From the NCBI RefSeq assembly GCF_030291075.1, contig NZ_CP127407.1:2416001-2480000 (forward strand): a stretch of 64,000 nucleotides of DNA. The letters run 5' to 3'. A program made the position numbers and the translations under genes. Shown one piece after another: positions 32,038 to 40,151 of this stretch. The notes below the pieces were generated by a model. The model ran no database searches. It worked only from the letters and a program-made list of their open reading frames with translations, and was not told where the DNA came from. Each line of letters opens with the position of its first letter. Within the stretch, counting starts at the first letter, position 1. The stretch is from Stenotrophomonas sp. 57 (lineage in GTDB: Bacteria; Pseudomonadota; Gammaproteobacteria; Xanthomonadales; Xanthomonadaceae).

Positions 32038-34008
32038 ATGAGCCGCATGCACTTCCCCATCCCACTCCTCCCCCACGTGCTCCAGGCGTTTGCACGGTTG
32101 AAGAGCCCTGCCCTCCGGACCGACCAGGAGGCGGTGCTGTTCTCGCTCAAATGCCTGCTCGCCGCGTCGCTGGGGCTGTATGTCTCCCTGCGGATCGGCC
32201 TGAATCGCCCGTTCTGGGTAATCGGCACGGTTTATCTGGTGTCGCAGCCCCTTTCCGGGGCGACACTCAGCCGCGGCCTGTTCCGTCTGCTCGGCACCGT
32301 GGGCGGGGCCGTCGCCACCGTTGTGCTGGTGCCACGCTTCGCCAATGCCCCCCTGGTGCTGAGCGCCGCACTCGCCACCTGGATGGCGCTGTGCCTGTAT
32401 CTGGCGATGATCGACCGCACCCCACGTGCCTATGCGTTCCTGCTGGCCGGCTATACCACCAGCCTGATCGGGTTTCCTGCGGTGATGGTGCCGGAGGACG
32501 TGTTCACCATTGCCATCACGCGGGTGCAGGAAATCGCCATCGGCATCATCGCCGCCACGCTGGTACATGCGTTGGTGCTGCCGCGCCGGGTCTCGATGCG
32601 CGTGCACGCGCGGGTTGCTGCCGTGCTGGATGATGCCGAACGATGGACACGCGACATGCGCGCCGGTGCATCGGACACGGTGCTGGCGACCGACCGCTCG
32701 AAAGTGGCAGCCGACCTGCTTGAGCTGCATGTGCTATCGATCCACCTGCCCTTCGACAGCGCCCACGGCGTGGCCCAGGTGCAGATCCTGCGTGCTTTGC
32801 ATGACCGGATGCTGGACGTCCTGATGCTGTCCAGCGCGGAGGAGGACTCCGTCGACCGGCTGCGTTCACCGCAGGCCAGCACAATGGACCCACTTGGCTG
32901 GCGCGAGCTGATGCAGACCGGCCTTGCCGCGCAACAGGCCGAGCTCGACCTCGCCCACGCCGACTGCCGCGTGCTGCAGGCACAACTGCACACCGCCCGG
33001 CCCGACTGGCGCTGGCATGTACCTGCCCGCCTTGCGCGGCATGTGCAGGGTGCGGCACTTCACCGGGATCATCGGCTCGCGCTGCGCAGCGCGCTGGGCG
33101 CGTTCGTCGGCATCCTGCTGAGCTGCGTTCTGTGGATCGTCACCGGCTGGTCGGAGGGCGCCACGGCGGTGTCCATCATCGGCACGGCGTGCGTGCTGTT
33201 CGGCACGATCGAAGCGCCAGCGCCGCATGTCATGCGCTACCTGGTCGGCTCCGCCATCGGTGTCGCCGTCGGTCTTGTGTACGCCCTGGTGATCATCCCT
33301 TCGCTGTCGGGTATTGCCGGCCTGGTCGCCGCGCTGGCGCCGGTACTGCTGCTGTGCGGATCGTTCCTGGCCCGGCCGCCCTTCATCATGGCCGCCCTGG
33401 GTGTGGTGCTGACCTTCCCGCTCATCGCCGGCCTGGGTGCGACCAATGCGATCAACGTCGTCGGCGCACTCAACAACAGCGTTGCGTTGTTCGTCGGTAC
33501 GACGGTGGCACTGTGCAGCATGCAACTGTTCCAGACCGCCGATACGGGCCGTAACCGCGCTCGGCTGGAGCGTTCGATCCGCCGGGACGTCGCACGACAC
33601 GCCGCCGGACGAGGTGATGTGACACGCGCCTGGCTCAGCCGCATGCTGGATCGCATCGGGCTGCTTGCTCCCAGGCTGCAGGGCCGTTCCAGCGCGGGAC
33701 ACGACCTGCGGGCATTGTTTGCAGACGTTCGTGCGGCACGTGCATCCAGCCAACTCCGGGCACTGGAAAGGTGCCTGGACAATCCGCAGGCCCGGGCGCT
33801 TCATGCACTGCTGATCGAACGCATCGCCGAGCATTTCAGGGTTCGTGCCCACCCGCCGCGCCGTATCGACACCCCTCTTCTGGAAGTGCTGGACCGAATG
33901 CGTGAAGCAGTGGTTACCAGCAGCGGGGCTGATCGGAAGCATCTGTCGCACCTTCTCTGCGGGTTGCGCCGCGACCTTCTCGTACCTTTGCTCACCCACC
34001 GGCGCTGA
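32038..34008 (+). CDS. FUSC-family inner membrane efflux protein (AaeB-like)
   Basis: 656 residues with the FUSC duplication: an N-terminal membrane block (about 35-180, FSLKCLLAASLGLYVSLRIG, NRPFWVIGTVYLVSQPLSGA), a cytoplasmic middle (about 190-340), a second membrane block (about 350-500, LRSALGAFVGILLSCVLWIV), and a C-terminal soluble part. This is the aromatic acid exporter/fusaric acid resistance type. It works with the DUF1656, HlyD and outer-membrane-factor proteins encoded next to form a trans-envelope pump. The gene begins 70 bp from the AraC start. The start ATG at 32038 has no strong Shine-Dalgarno. Confidence 0.92.
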   Translation: MSRMHFPIPLLPHVLQAFARLKSPALRTDQEAVLFSLKCLLAASLGLYVSLRIGLNRPFWVIGTVYLVSQPLSGATLSRGLFRLLGTVGGAVATVVLVPRFANAPLVLSAALATWMALCLYLAMIDRTPRAYAFLLAGYTTSLIGFPAVMVPEDVFTIAITRVQEIAIGIIAATLVHALVLPRRVSMRVHARVAAVLDDAERWTRDMRAGASDTVLATDRSKVAADLLELHVLSIHLPFDSAHGVAQVQILRALHDRMLDVLMLSSAEEDSVDRLRSPQASTMDPLGWRELMQTGLAAQQAELDLAHADCRVLQAQLHTARPDWRWHVPARLARHVQGAALHRDHRLALRSALGAFVGILLSCVLWIVTGWSEGATAVSIIGTACVLFGTIEAPAPHVMRYLVGSAIGVAVGLVYALVIIPSLSGIAGLVAALAPVLLLCGSFLARPPFIMAALGVVLTFPLIAGLGATNAINVVGALNNSVALFVGTTVALCSMQLFQTADTGRNRARLERSIRRDVARHAAGRGDVTRAWLSRMLDRIGLLAPRLQGRSSAGHDLRALFADVRAARASSQLRALERCLDNPQARALHALLIERIAEHFRVRAHPPRRIDTPLLEVLDRMREAVVTSSGADRKHLSHLLCGLRRDLLVPLLTHRR

Positions 34009-34012
34009 CCTC

Positions 34013-34222
34013 ATGCTTCCTGATCTTTCGATTGATGGCGTGCTGATTCCCGGCCTGCTTGCGGTGGCCGTCGCCGCGCTGGCGCTGTCGGTACTGACCT
34101 CACGTCTCCTCGCCAGCCTCGGTCTGTACCGGTTGTTCGCCGCGTGGCCACTGGTGGGCCTGTCCCTGTTCGTGATCCTGGCGGAGCTGATGATCCGGCT
34201 CGCGCCCCTGTTCGAGAAATGA
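34013..34222 (+). CDS. DUF1656 small membrane protein
   Basis: 69 residues, two predicted membrane helices (LLAVAVAALALSVLTSRL and WPLVGLSLFVILAELMIR), N-terminal LPDLSIDGVLIPGLL. DUF1656 proteins such as AaeX are standard partners of FUSC/HlyD pumps. It starts 4 bp after the FUSC stop and ends 1 bp before the HlyD gene. Confidence 0.88.
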   Translation: MLPDLSIDGVLIPGLLAVAVAALALSVLTSRLLASLGLYRLFAAWPLVGLSLFVILAELMIRLAPLFEK

Positions 34223-34223
34223 G

Positions 34224-35108
34224 ATGAAACACACGCTTGCTGTCATCGGGCGCTGGAGCGCAACCCTGGTGGTGTTCGCAATTGCCGTCGTCGCCGCACT
34301 GGCCATCTGGCATCGCTACGAAACACACCCGTGGACGCGCGATGGGCGGGTGCGCGCCGATGTGGTGCGCGTTGCATCGGACATGGGGGGGCTGGTGACC
34401 CAGGTGCTGGTGCACGACAACCAGCGAGTCAGCGCCGGACAACTGCTGCTGGTGCTGGACCAGCCGCGCTTCGCTGCCGCGCTTGAGAAGGCCGACGCAG
34501 CGGTCAGCAGCGCAGGCGCCACGCTGGCCCTGGCCCGCCGCGAATCGGCGCGGGACAACGCACTGGGCAACCTGGTCGCTTCGGAAACCCGCGAACGCAA
34601 TGCCGCCAAGGTCGATACCGAGCTGGCCGCCCTGGCGCAGGCGCGGGCCGAACAGCGCGTTGCCCGGCTCAATGTGCAACGCACCGAGGTGCGCGCGACC
34701 ACCGATGGCATCGTCACCAACCTGGACCTGCACGCGGGCGACTACCTGCAGCCGGGTGCACAGGCGCTGGCGCTGATCGACACCGGCAGCCTGCGCATCG
34801 AGGGCTATTTCGAGGAAACCAAGCTGGGCTGCATCACCGAGGGCGATGCCGCCGTGTCCCGGCTGATGGGCGACGACCACGACGTGCGCGGGCACGTGGA
34901 TACCATCGCCGCCGGCATTGCCGACGATCAGCGCTCAAGCACGCACAACCTGCTCCCCGCTGTGGCGCCAACTTATACCTGGGTGAGGCTGGCACAGCGG
35001 ATCCCGGTACGCATCCGCATTGATGATGCGCGGCCGGATACCCGCCTGATCGTGGGCCGCACTGCGAGTGTGACGATCACGCCCTCGGCACAGGGAGCCT
35101 GCAAGTGA
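34224..35108 (+). CDS. HlyD-family periplasmic adaptor (AaeA/EmrA-like)
   Basis: 294 residues. One N-terminal membrane anchor (TLVVFAIAVVAALAIW) precedes the biotinyl-lipoyl-like half HPWTRDGRVRADVVRVASDM, a helical hairpin, the second lipoyl half VRATTDGIVTNLDLHAGDYL and a beta-barrel region GYFEETKLGCITEGD. It bridges the FUSC pump to the outer membrane channel. The stop overlaps the next start (ATGA-type, GTG at 35105). Confidence 0.92.
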   Translation: MKHTLAVIGRWSATLVVFAIAVVAALAIWHRYETHPWTRDGRVRADVVRVASDMGGLVTQVLVHDNQRVSAGQLLLVLDQPRFAAALEKADAAVSSAGATLALARRESARDNALGNLVASETRERNAAKVDTELAALAQARAEQRVARLNVQRTEVRATTDGIVTNLDLHAGDYLQPGAQALALIDTGSLRIEGYFEETKLGCITEGDAAVSRLMGDDHDVRGHVDTIAAGIADDQRSSTHNLLPAVAPTYTWVRLAQRIPVRIRIDDARPDTRLIVGRTASVTITPSAQGACK

Positions 35109-36541
35109 GCGTGCGAACAGTACGTGGTGGGCTGCTCGCCCTGCTGCTGCCGATGACGGCCTGCGTGTCAGGCCCCGACTATCACCTGCCTGCCGATGCT
35201 GTCGCAGTCTCTCCCCGGGCGGCGCAGGCCTTCGTCTCGGGCCAGGAGGCTTCGTTCAGCCATGACGCACCGCCGGATCGGTGGTGGCACCTGTATGGCG
35301 ATGCCCGGCTTGACGCCTACGTCCGCGAAGCACTGGCGGCCAACACCGACCTGCGCGCCGCCGATGCCAACCTTCGGCGCGCCAGCGCTACCGTTCTGGA
35401 GTATCGCGCGCGCGGTGCCGTGCAGGCCGACGTGGATGCATCAGGCACGCTCACCCATGCCGGTGGCTACACCCAGGCGCCGGCCGCTCCGCAGTCCTAT
35501 GCGCTGGGCCTTCAGCTCTCCTATCCACTGGATCTTGCAGGCGGCATCCGCCGCGGCATCGAGGCCGCCAACGCGGACGCGGAGGCTGTCGCTGCGGCAC
35601 GGGACCAGGTCCGCGTGGTCGTCGCTGCGGCCGTCACACGTGCCTATCTCCAGGTGTGCACCCGCAATCACACGCTCGCCGCAACCCGGCAGGTGCTGGC
35701 GATCCAGCACGCCACGCTGGAGGCAACCCGCCGCCTCGCCGCAGGCGGTCGAGGAACGGACTTCGATGTCAGCCGTGCCGGTGCCGCCGTCAACCACAGC
35801 GCGGCGGCAGTACCGCACCTGCTGGCAGAACGCCAGGCCGCACTGTTCGAACTGGCCGCATTGATGGGCAGGCTCCCGGCAGACTATCCCAGGGAGGCCG
35901 AAGCGTGCCCGCGCCCCCCGGAGCTGGAGCAGGCATTGCCAGTCGGAGAGGGCTGGCAGCTGCTCCAGCGGCGCCCTGACATACGCGCAGCAGAACGCAG
36001 CCTGGCTGCCGCGACTGCCTTGATCGGCGTCGAGACGGCCGGTCTCTATCCGCAGATCACCCTGGGCGCCTCTTCGGGCGTGGCTGGCACGCCGGCGCAT
36101 CTACTGTCGGCCAACAGCTTTGGTGCGAACATCGGTCCCGTGCTGTCATGGCACTGGCCCAACCGCCGCGTGGCCAAGGCCCGCATCGCGGCGGCCGGCG
36201 CCAATGTGGATGCCGCTCTTGCTTCCTTTGACGGCATCGTGCTGCAGGCACTGCGCCAGACCGAGACCGCGCTTTTTGCCTGCACGCAGGAGCTTGAACG
36301 CGAGCGCAGCCTGGCGCAGGCGCGTGGGGATGCAGCGCGCGCCGCCGGGCAGGCGCAGCAGCTCTACCGTTTTGGCAGGATTGATTTTCTCGACCTGCTT
36401 TCGGCGCAGGCCGCGCTGGCAGATGCGGAATCCGCGTTGGCCACCTCGCGCGCGGAGCGGGTCGACCGCCAGATGGAACTGTTCCTGTCACTGGGCGGCG
36501 GTTGGGCTGCGGGCGACACGGCCGATGGTGCGACACGCTGA
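35105..36541 (+). CDS. Outer membrane efflux lipoprotein (NodT/OprM type)
   Basis: 478 residues from a GTG at 35105. The signal peptide ends with the lipobox MTACVSGPDY. Two outer-membrane-efflux repeats follow: DRWWHLYGDARLDAYVREAL, LGLQLSYPLDLAGGIRRGIE, then LLQRRPDIRAAERSLAAATA, GLYPQITLGASSG and SWHWPNRRVAKARIAAAGAN. The protein forms the trimeric channel of the FUSC/HlyD pump, completing the four-gene operon begun at 32038. It is the usual length. Confidence 0.93.
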   Translation: MSVRTVRGGLLALLLPMTACVSGPDYHLPADAVAVSPRAAQAFVSGQEASFSHDAPPDRWWHLYGDARLDAYVREALAANTDLRAADANLRRASATVLEYRARGAVQADVDASGTLTHAGGYTQAPAAPQSYALGLQLSYPLDLAGGIRRGIEAANADAEAVAAARDQVRVVVAAAVTRAYLQVCTRNHTLAATRQVLAIQHATLEATRRLAAGGRGTDFDVSRAGAAVNHSAAAVPHLLAERQAALFELAALMGRLPADYPREAEACPRPPELEQALPVGEGWQLLQRRPDIRAAERSLAAATALIGVETAGLYPQITLGASSGVAGTPAHLLSANSFGANIGPVLSWHWPNRRVAKARIAAAGANVDAALASFDGIVLQALRQTETALFACTQELERERSLAQARGDAARAAGQAQQLYRFGRIDFLDLLSAQAALADAESALATSRAERVDRQMELFLSLGGGWAAGDTADGATR

Positions 36542-36674
36542 GATCATCTTCGCAGCAGCAGGCGCCAACCGATCTGTTCATGAACGGCATGCCTACACCC
36601 TTATTCATTCACATGGCCCGCCCTATATTTGCGTTAACAGCGCCGCATGCCGCGGCCATGACGGAGGCATCCCG

Positions 36675-37022
36675 ATGACATCCATACGTCTGCTTGCCAT
36701 TACCGTAAGTACGGCCGCAGCGCTCGCCGTAGCTCCCGCCTTCGCTGATCCGCCGCATCACGCCCGCGGCAACGGCCCGCCGCCGCATGCCGGCGGCCCC
36801 CACCACCGTGATGCGCCGCCGCCCGGCTGGCAGAAGAAGGCCTGGCGACGTGGTGAGCGCCTGCCGTGGGCCGAAGTGGATCGCCGCTACTGGGTCGACG
36901 ACTATGCGCGCTATCACCTGCGTGAGCCGGGCCGCGACCGGCGCTGGGTGCGCCAGTCCGATAGCGAGTACCTGCTGGTGGAAATCGCCACCGGCTTGAT
37001 TGTTGACGCGCTGCATCGTTGA
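36675..37022 (+). CDS. RcnB-family periplasmic protein
   Basis: 115 residues with a cleavable signal peptide (TVSTAAALAVAPAFADPP). A His/Pro/Gly-rich linker with HH and PPH clusters precedes the RcnB domain: RRGERLPWAEVDRRYWVDDY, YHLREPGRDRRWVRQSDSEY, LLVEIATGLI. RcnB in E. coli is linked to nickel/cobalt homeostasis; the His-rich linker suits metal binding. It stands alone with 133 bp upstream that hold a TTCATGAA-centred palindrome (36576-36585) of unknown meaning. Confidence 0.82.
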   Translation: MTSIRLLAITVSTAAALAVAPAFADPPHHARGNGPPPHAGGPHHRDAPPPGWQKKAWRRGERLPWAEVDRRYWVDDYARYHLREPGRDRRWVRQSDSEYLLVEIATGLIVDALHR

Positions 37023-37094
37023 ATGCGGAGCGTGCCGGGGCCCTGTAGCCGTGGCCCCGGCGGCGCTTCCACCCTACGAAGGCCGTCATGAACG

Positions 37095-37625
37095 ATGCGA
37101 ACCACCGGAATCCAGAGCGCGCTTCTCGCTGCGTGTCTCACCACAGGCGTGCCGGCCCAGGCAAGTCAGCCCCCATCCTCAGCTGATGTGAAGGCCATCG
37201 AACAGGTGGTCGAATCGTTCCGCACCTCGTTGATCAACAAGGACAAGCCGACCTACATGGGCCTGTTCTTCTCCGACAAACCGGAAGACATCGGCTGGCA
37301 GTTCGTTTCCGAGGATGTGCGCCTGCAGGACATCCGCAAGGCCAAGCCCGATGCAATCAAGGCGCGGCAGATCCCGGCCAACAACTTCGTCGCGCTGATC
37401 GACGGTGCGGTGGCCTCGCCGAAGCCGAAGGAGGAGAAATTCTCCAGCACGAAGATCGAAACGGATGGCGATGTGGCCTCGGTGTCGTTCGACTACAGCT
37501 TCCACGACGAGGGGGTGAAGACCAACTGGGGCAAGGAGATGTGGCAGCTGATCCGCACCGAACAGGGCTGGAAGATCTTCTCGGTGATCTATTCGATCCG
37601 CGATTCACGCAGCCCGGCCGATTGA
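37095..37625 (+). CDS. Exported NTF2/SnoaL-like protein
   Basis: 176 residues. A signal peptide (SALLAACLTTGVPAQAS) precedes an NTF2-like fold: AIEQVVESFRTSLINKDKPT, FYFSDK-like LFFSDKPEDIGW, VASVSFDYSFHDEGVKTNWG and WQLIRTEQGWKIFSVIYSI. Members are small periplasmic proteins with a pocket but usually no assigned substrate. It lies between the RcnB gene and the two-component system, in the same direction, with 104 bp to the next start, so co-regulation is possible. Confidence 0.78.
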   Translation: MRTTGIQSALLAACLTTGVPAQASQPPSSADVKAIEQVVESFRTSLINKDKPTYMGLFFSDKPEDIGWQFVSEDVRLQDIRKAKPDAIKARQIPANNFVALIDGAVASPKPKEEKFSSTKIETDGDVASVSFDYSFHDEGVKTNWGKEMWQLIRTEQGWKIFSVIYSIRDSRSPAD

Positions 37626-37729
37626 ACGTCGCTTGACGCGGCCGAACCCAGGCCGCGATCCATTCAGCATGCGCATTGGCAATCAGTCAGGGATCGGGCA
37701 CAGTTCGGCCACGCGCAAGGACGCACGCC

Positions 37730-38404
37730 ATGACCCGCCTGCTGATCATCGAAGACAACCCCGAGCTCGTAGCCAACCTGTACGCTTTCTTTGAGCCTCT
37801 CGGCTACGTCCTGGACGACGCCCGCGACGGCGCCAGCGGACTACGCTGGGCAACGCAGCACGATTACGACGCCATCCTGCTGGACCTGATGCTGCCGCGC
37901 CTGGACGGCATGACGCTGTGCCAGAAGCTGCGCCAGGAATTCCAGAATCCGGTGCCGATCCTGATGCTGACCGCGCGCGACCCGGTGGATGACCGGGTGC
38001 AGGGCCTTGCCTTGGGCGCGGATGACTACCTGGTCAAGCCGTGCTCCCTGAAGGAGCTGGATGCGCGGATCAAGGCCCTGGTCCGCCGGGCACAGGGTCG
38101 CCAGGTCCAGAACGTGCTGGCGTGGAAGGACCTGCAGGTGGACACGCGCTCGCCACAGGCCTGGCGCCAAGGCCGCTGCATTGCCCTGACGCCTACGTCG
38201 CACAAGCTGCTGATGTGCCTGGTGCGCGCCGCGCCTGCCGTGGTGCGCAAGCAGGAAATGGAATACCTGGTCTGGGGCGATGAACCACCGGACAGCGGCG
38301 CGCTGCGAACACACATTCATGAGCTGCGCCTGCAGGTGGACCGCTGCTTCGACACCGCACTGATCACCACGGTGCATAGCGTCGGCTGGCGCATGCTGGC
38401 GTGA
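37730..38404 (+). CDS. OmpR-family response regulator
   Basis: 224 residues from ATG 37730. The receiver domain has the acidic pair in LIIEDNPE, the phospho-accepting Asp in AILLDLMLPRLDGM, the Thr in LMLTARDPVDD and the Lys in DDYLVKPCS. The winged-helix domain shows ALTPTSHKLLMCLVRA and SGALRTHIHELRLQVDR. Its stop overlaps the kinase start by 4 nt. Both dgkA and eptA downstream have tandem 11-bp repeats suited to a dimer of such regulators. It is comparable to PmrA-like regulators of lipid A modification, but that identity is inferred. Confidence 0.92.
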   Translation: MTRLLIIEDNPELVANLYAFFEPLGYVLDDARDGASGLRWATQHDYDAILLDLMLPRLDGMTLCQKLRQEFQNPVPILMLTARDPVDDRVQGLALGADDYLVKPCSLKELDARIKALVRRAQGRQVQNVLAWKDLQVDTRSPQAWRQGRCIALTPTSHKLLMCLVRAAPAVVRKQEMEYLVWGDEPPDSGALRTHIHELRLQVDRCFDTALITTVHSVGWRMLA

Positions 38405-39633
38405 GCCCTGCGTCCCTCTACCGCCGCCTGAGCCTGCGTACCCGCATCACGATCTCGTTCGTGCTGTCGATGGCCGGCGCCATGGGTTTCATCATACTGG
38501 CCGAACAGGTCGACTACGACCAGGTCAGGGCCGCTGTGGTCGCGCGCACCCAGCACGGCGAAGTGCAAAGGCTGCAGGCCTTGCTGGATCGTGGCCAACG
38601 CCCAGTCCTGCCACCAGGGACCCAGCTGTTCGATGCCCAGGACGTGCCTGTCGTGCTGCGCCAGTACGGCCCGGGCTACCACGGCGAAGAGGCGCCAAAT
38701 GAGTGGCACCTGAGCGTCTTCGACAACGGCGGCCAGCGCTACTACCTGCTGCAGGACGCGGCGCACTACGGCTATCTGGAACACCTGATCAATGCCTTCG
38801 CGGCACTGGTAATTTCGATCTGCGTGCTCGGCGCCTTCCTGATCGGCCGCAAGGTAGCGACGCACGTCATCGCGCCCATCACGCGATTGGCGGACGCGGT
38901 GCAGGACGGCCAGAAGCCCTTTCCCTACCAGAACGCCCGCGACGAGATCGGTGTACTCGCCCGCGCCTTCGCCCAGCACAGTGACGAGCTCGAACGGTTC
39001 CTGCATCGCGAACAGTGCTTCAGCGGCGACGCCAGTCACGAACTGCGCACGCCGCTGGCGATCATCGGCGGCGCTGCGGAGACGCTCGCCTGCCAGCTTC
39101 CGGCCGACAGCCACCTGGTTCCCAGCGCCGAGCGCATCATGCGCACCACCCGGGAGATGCAGCGCCAGCTGACCTGCCTGCTGCTGCTGTCACGCGCGCC
39201 CAGTACCGTGCCGCGCAACGAGGTGGCCCTGCGTCCGCTGATCGAATCCTGCATGGAGCGCTGCCAGCCCTGGATTTCCGGAAAGCCGGTAATCGTTGTG
39301 TTTGATGCCCGGCATGACGCCGTGCTGGACACCAACGCGGATCTGGCGCACAGCGTGATCTGGAACCTGCTGCGCAACGCCTGCCAGTACACCGAATGCG
39401 GCGAAGTGCGGATCACCCTCCACGACTCCGCACTCATCGTCGCCGATACAGGCCCCGGCCTGCCTTCCAGTATCGACCCACAGCAGTTCGAGCGTTTCCT
39501 GCCCGGCAACCCGCACAGTGGCGAGGGACTGGGGCTGTCGATCGTGCAGCGCATCGTCGAGCATCTGGGCTGGAGGATGACGGTGCACTCCTCGCAGCAG
39601 GGATGCCGGTTCAGCCTGGAGTGGCCCCTCTGA
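38401..39633 (+). CDS. Sensor histidine kinase
   Basis: 410 residues from a GTG at 38401. Two membrane helices (about 15-33 and 125-150) flank a periplasmic sensor domain of about 95 residues. A short HAMP is followed by the His-box FSGDASHELRTPLAIIGG, the N-box VIWNLLRNACQY, the G1 box VADTGPGL and the G2 box GEGLGLSIVQRI. Its partner is the overlapping response regulator. The C-terminus ends 58 bp before dgkA, an interval holding a direct-repeat motif shared with the eptA promoter. Confidence 0.93.
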   Translation: MSPASLYRRLSLRTRITISFVLSMAGAMGFIILAEQVDYDQVRAAVVARTQHGEVQRLQALLDRGQRPVLPPGTQLFDAQDVPVVLRQYGPGYHGEEAPNEWHLSVFDNGGQRYYLLQDAAHYGYLEHLINAFAALVISICVLGAFLIGRKVATHVIAPITRLADAVQDGQKPFPYQNARDEIGVLARAFAQHSDELERFLHREQCFSGDASHELRTPLAIIGGAAETLACQLPADSHLVPSAERIMRTTREMQRQLTCLLLLSRAPSTVPRNEVALRPLIESCMERCQPWISGKPVIVVFDARHDAVLDTNADLAHSVIWNLLRNACQYTECGEVRITLHDSALIVADTGPGLPSSIDPQQFERFLPGNPHSGEGLGLSIVQRIVEHLGWRMTVHSSQQGCRFSLEWPL

Positions 39634-39645
39634 CGGTTTCCTGAC
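39630..39645 (+). promoter_or_regulatory. Direct-repeat operator upstream of dgkA
   Basis: CTGACGGTTTCCTGAC contains two CTGAC half sites with an 11-bp period, as bound by OmpR-type regulators. The eptA upstream region has CTGACAACTTCCTGAT at 40089-40104. The shared pattern is CTGAC-N3-TTCCTGAY, and each copy ends 46-47 bp before its start codon. The site overlaps the last codons of the kinase gene. Confidence 0.6.
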
Positions 39646-39691
39646 GCGCGCGTACACATGCTGGGACGACTCACTTCACGGCGGAGCCCGC

Positions 39692-40078
39692 ATGCAGCAT
39701 CCCAAGGACAGCAGCAAGTACCCGCACGGCAAGACCGGCCTGCGCCGCATCCTGCATACCCTGATCCACTCACGCGACGGCTTCATCGCCACCTTCCGTG
39801 GCGAGGCCGCCTTTCGCCAGCTGTTGCTGCTGCACGCGCTGCTGATGGTGGCGGCCTTCGTGCTGGACATCAGCACGGTCGAGCGGGCACTGGTGCTGGC
39901 GGTCTGCTTCATCAGCCTGCTGGTGGAGCTGCTCAACTCGGCGATCGAAGCGGTGGTTGATCGCATATCACTGGAACAGCATCCGCTGTCCAAGAATGCC
40001 AAGGACATGGGCAGCGCTGCGCAGACCACCGCACTGTTGATGGTGGGCGCGGTGTGGGGCGTGATCCTGCTGGGCTAG
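39692..40078 (+). CDS. dgkA: Diacylglycerol kinase DgkA
   Basis: 128 residues with three membrane helices. Family motifs: GLRRILHTLIHSRDGFIATF, GEAAFRQ at the first helix, and the signature LLVELLNSAIEAVVDRISLE, ending KNAKDMGSAAQTT. DgkA phosphorylates diacylglycerol to phosphatidic acid in the inner membrane. It is encoded just before the phosphoethanolamine transferase, which generates diacylglycerol as by-product, the same functional pair as mcr-3 with dgkA on plasmids. Confidence 0.94.
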   Translation: MQHPKDSSKYPHGKTGLRRILHTLIHSRDGFIATFRGEAAFRQLLLLHALLMVAAFVLDISTVERALVLAVCFISLLVELLNSAIEAVVDRISLEQHPLSKNAKDMGSAAQTTALLMVGAVWGVILLG

Positions 40079-40088
40079 TCCACCCATC

Positions 40089-40104
40089 CTGACAACTTCC
40101 TGAT
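40089..40104 (+). promoter_or_regulatory. Direct-repeat operator upstream of eptA
   Basis: CTGACAACTTCCTGAT: two CTGA half sites 11 bp apart, matching the dgkA site at 39630-39645 at 12 of 16 positions, and at the same distance from the start codon. A GATACT hexamer some 12 bp further downstream could be the -10 element. Confidence 0.6.
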
Positions 40105-40151
40105 AAAGCCGTTTCGATACTGCGCGCACTCCCGTACCGCGGAACCTGCTC

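Noticed and set aside
36576..36585. TTCATGAA-centred palindrome as a known operator
   Set aside because: Ten bases only, no second copy in the window and no regulator I could link it to.
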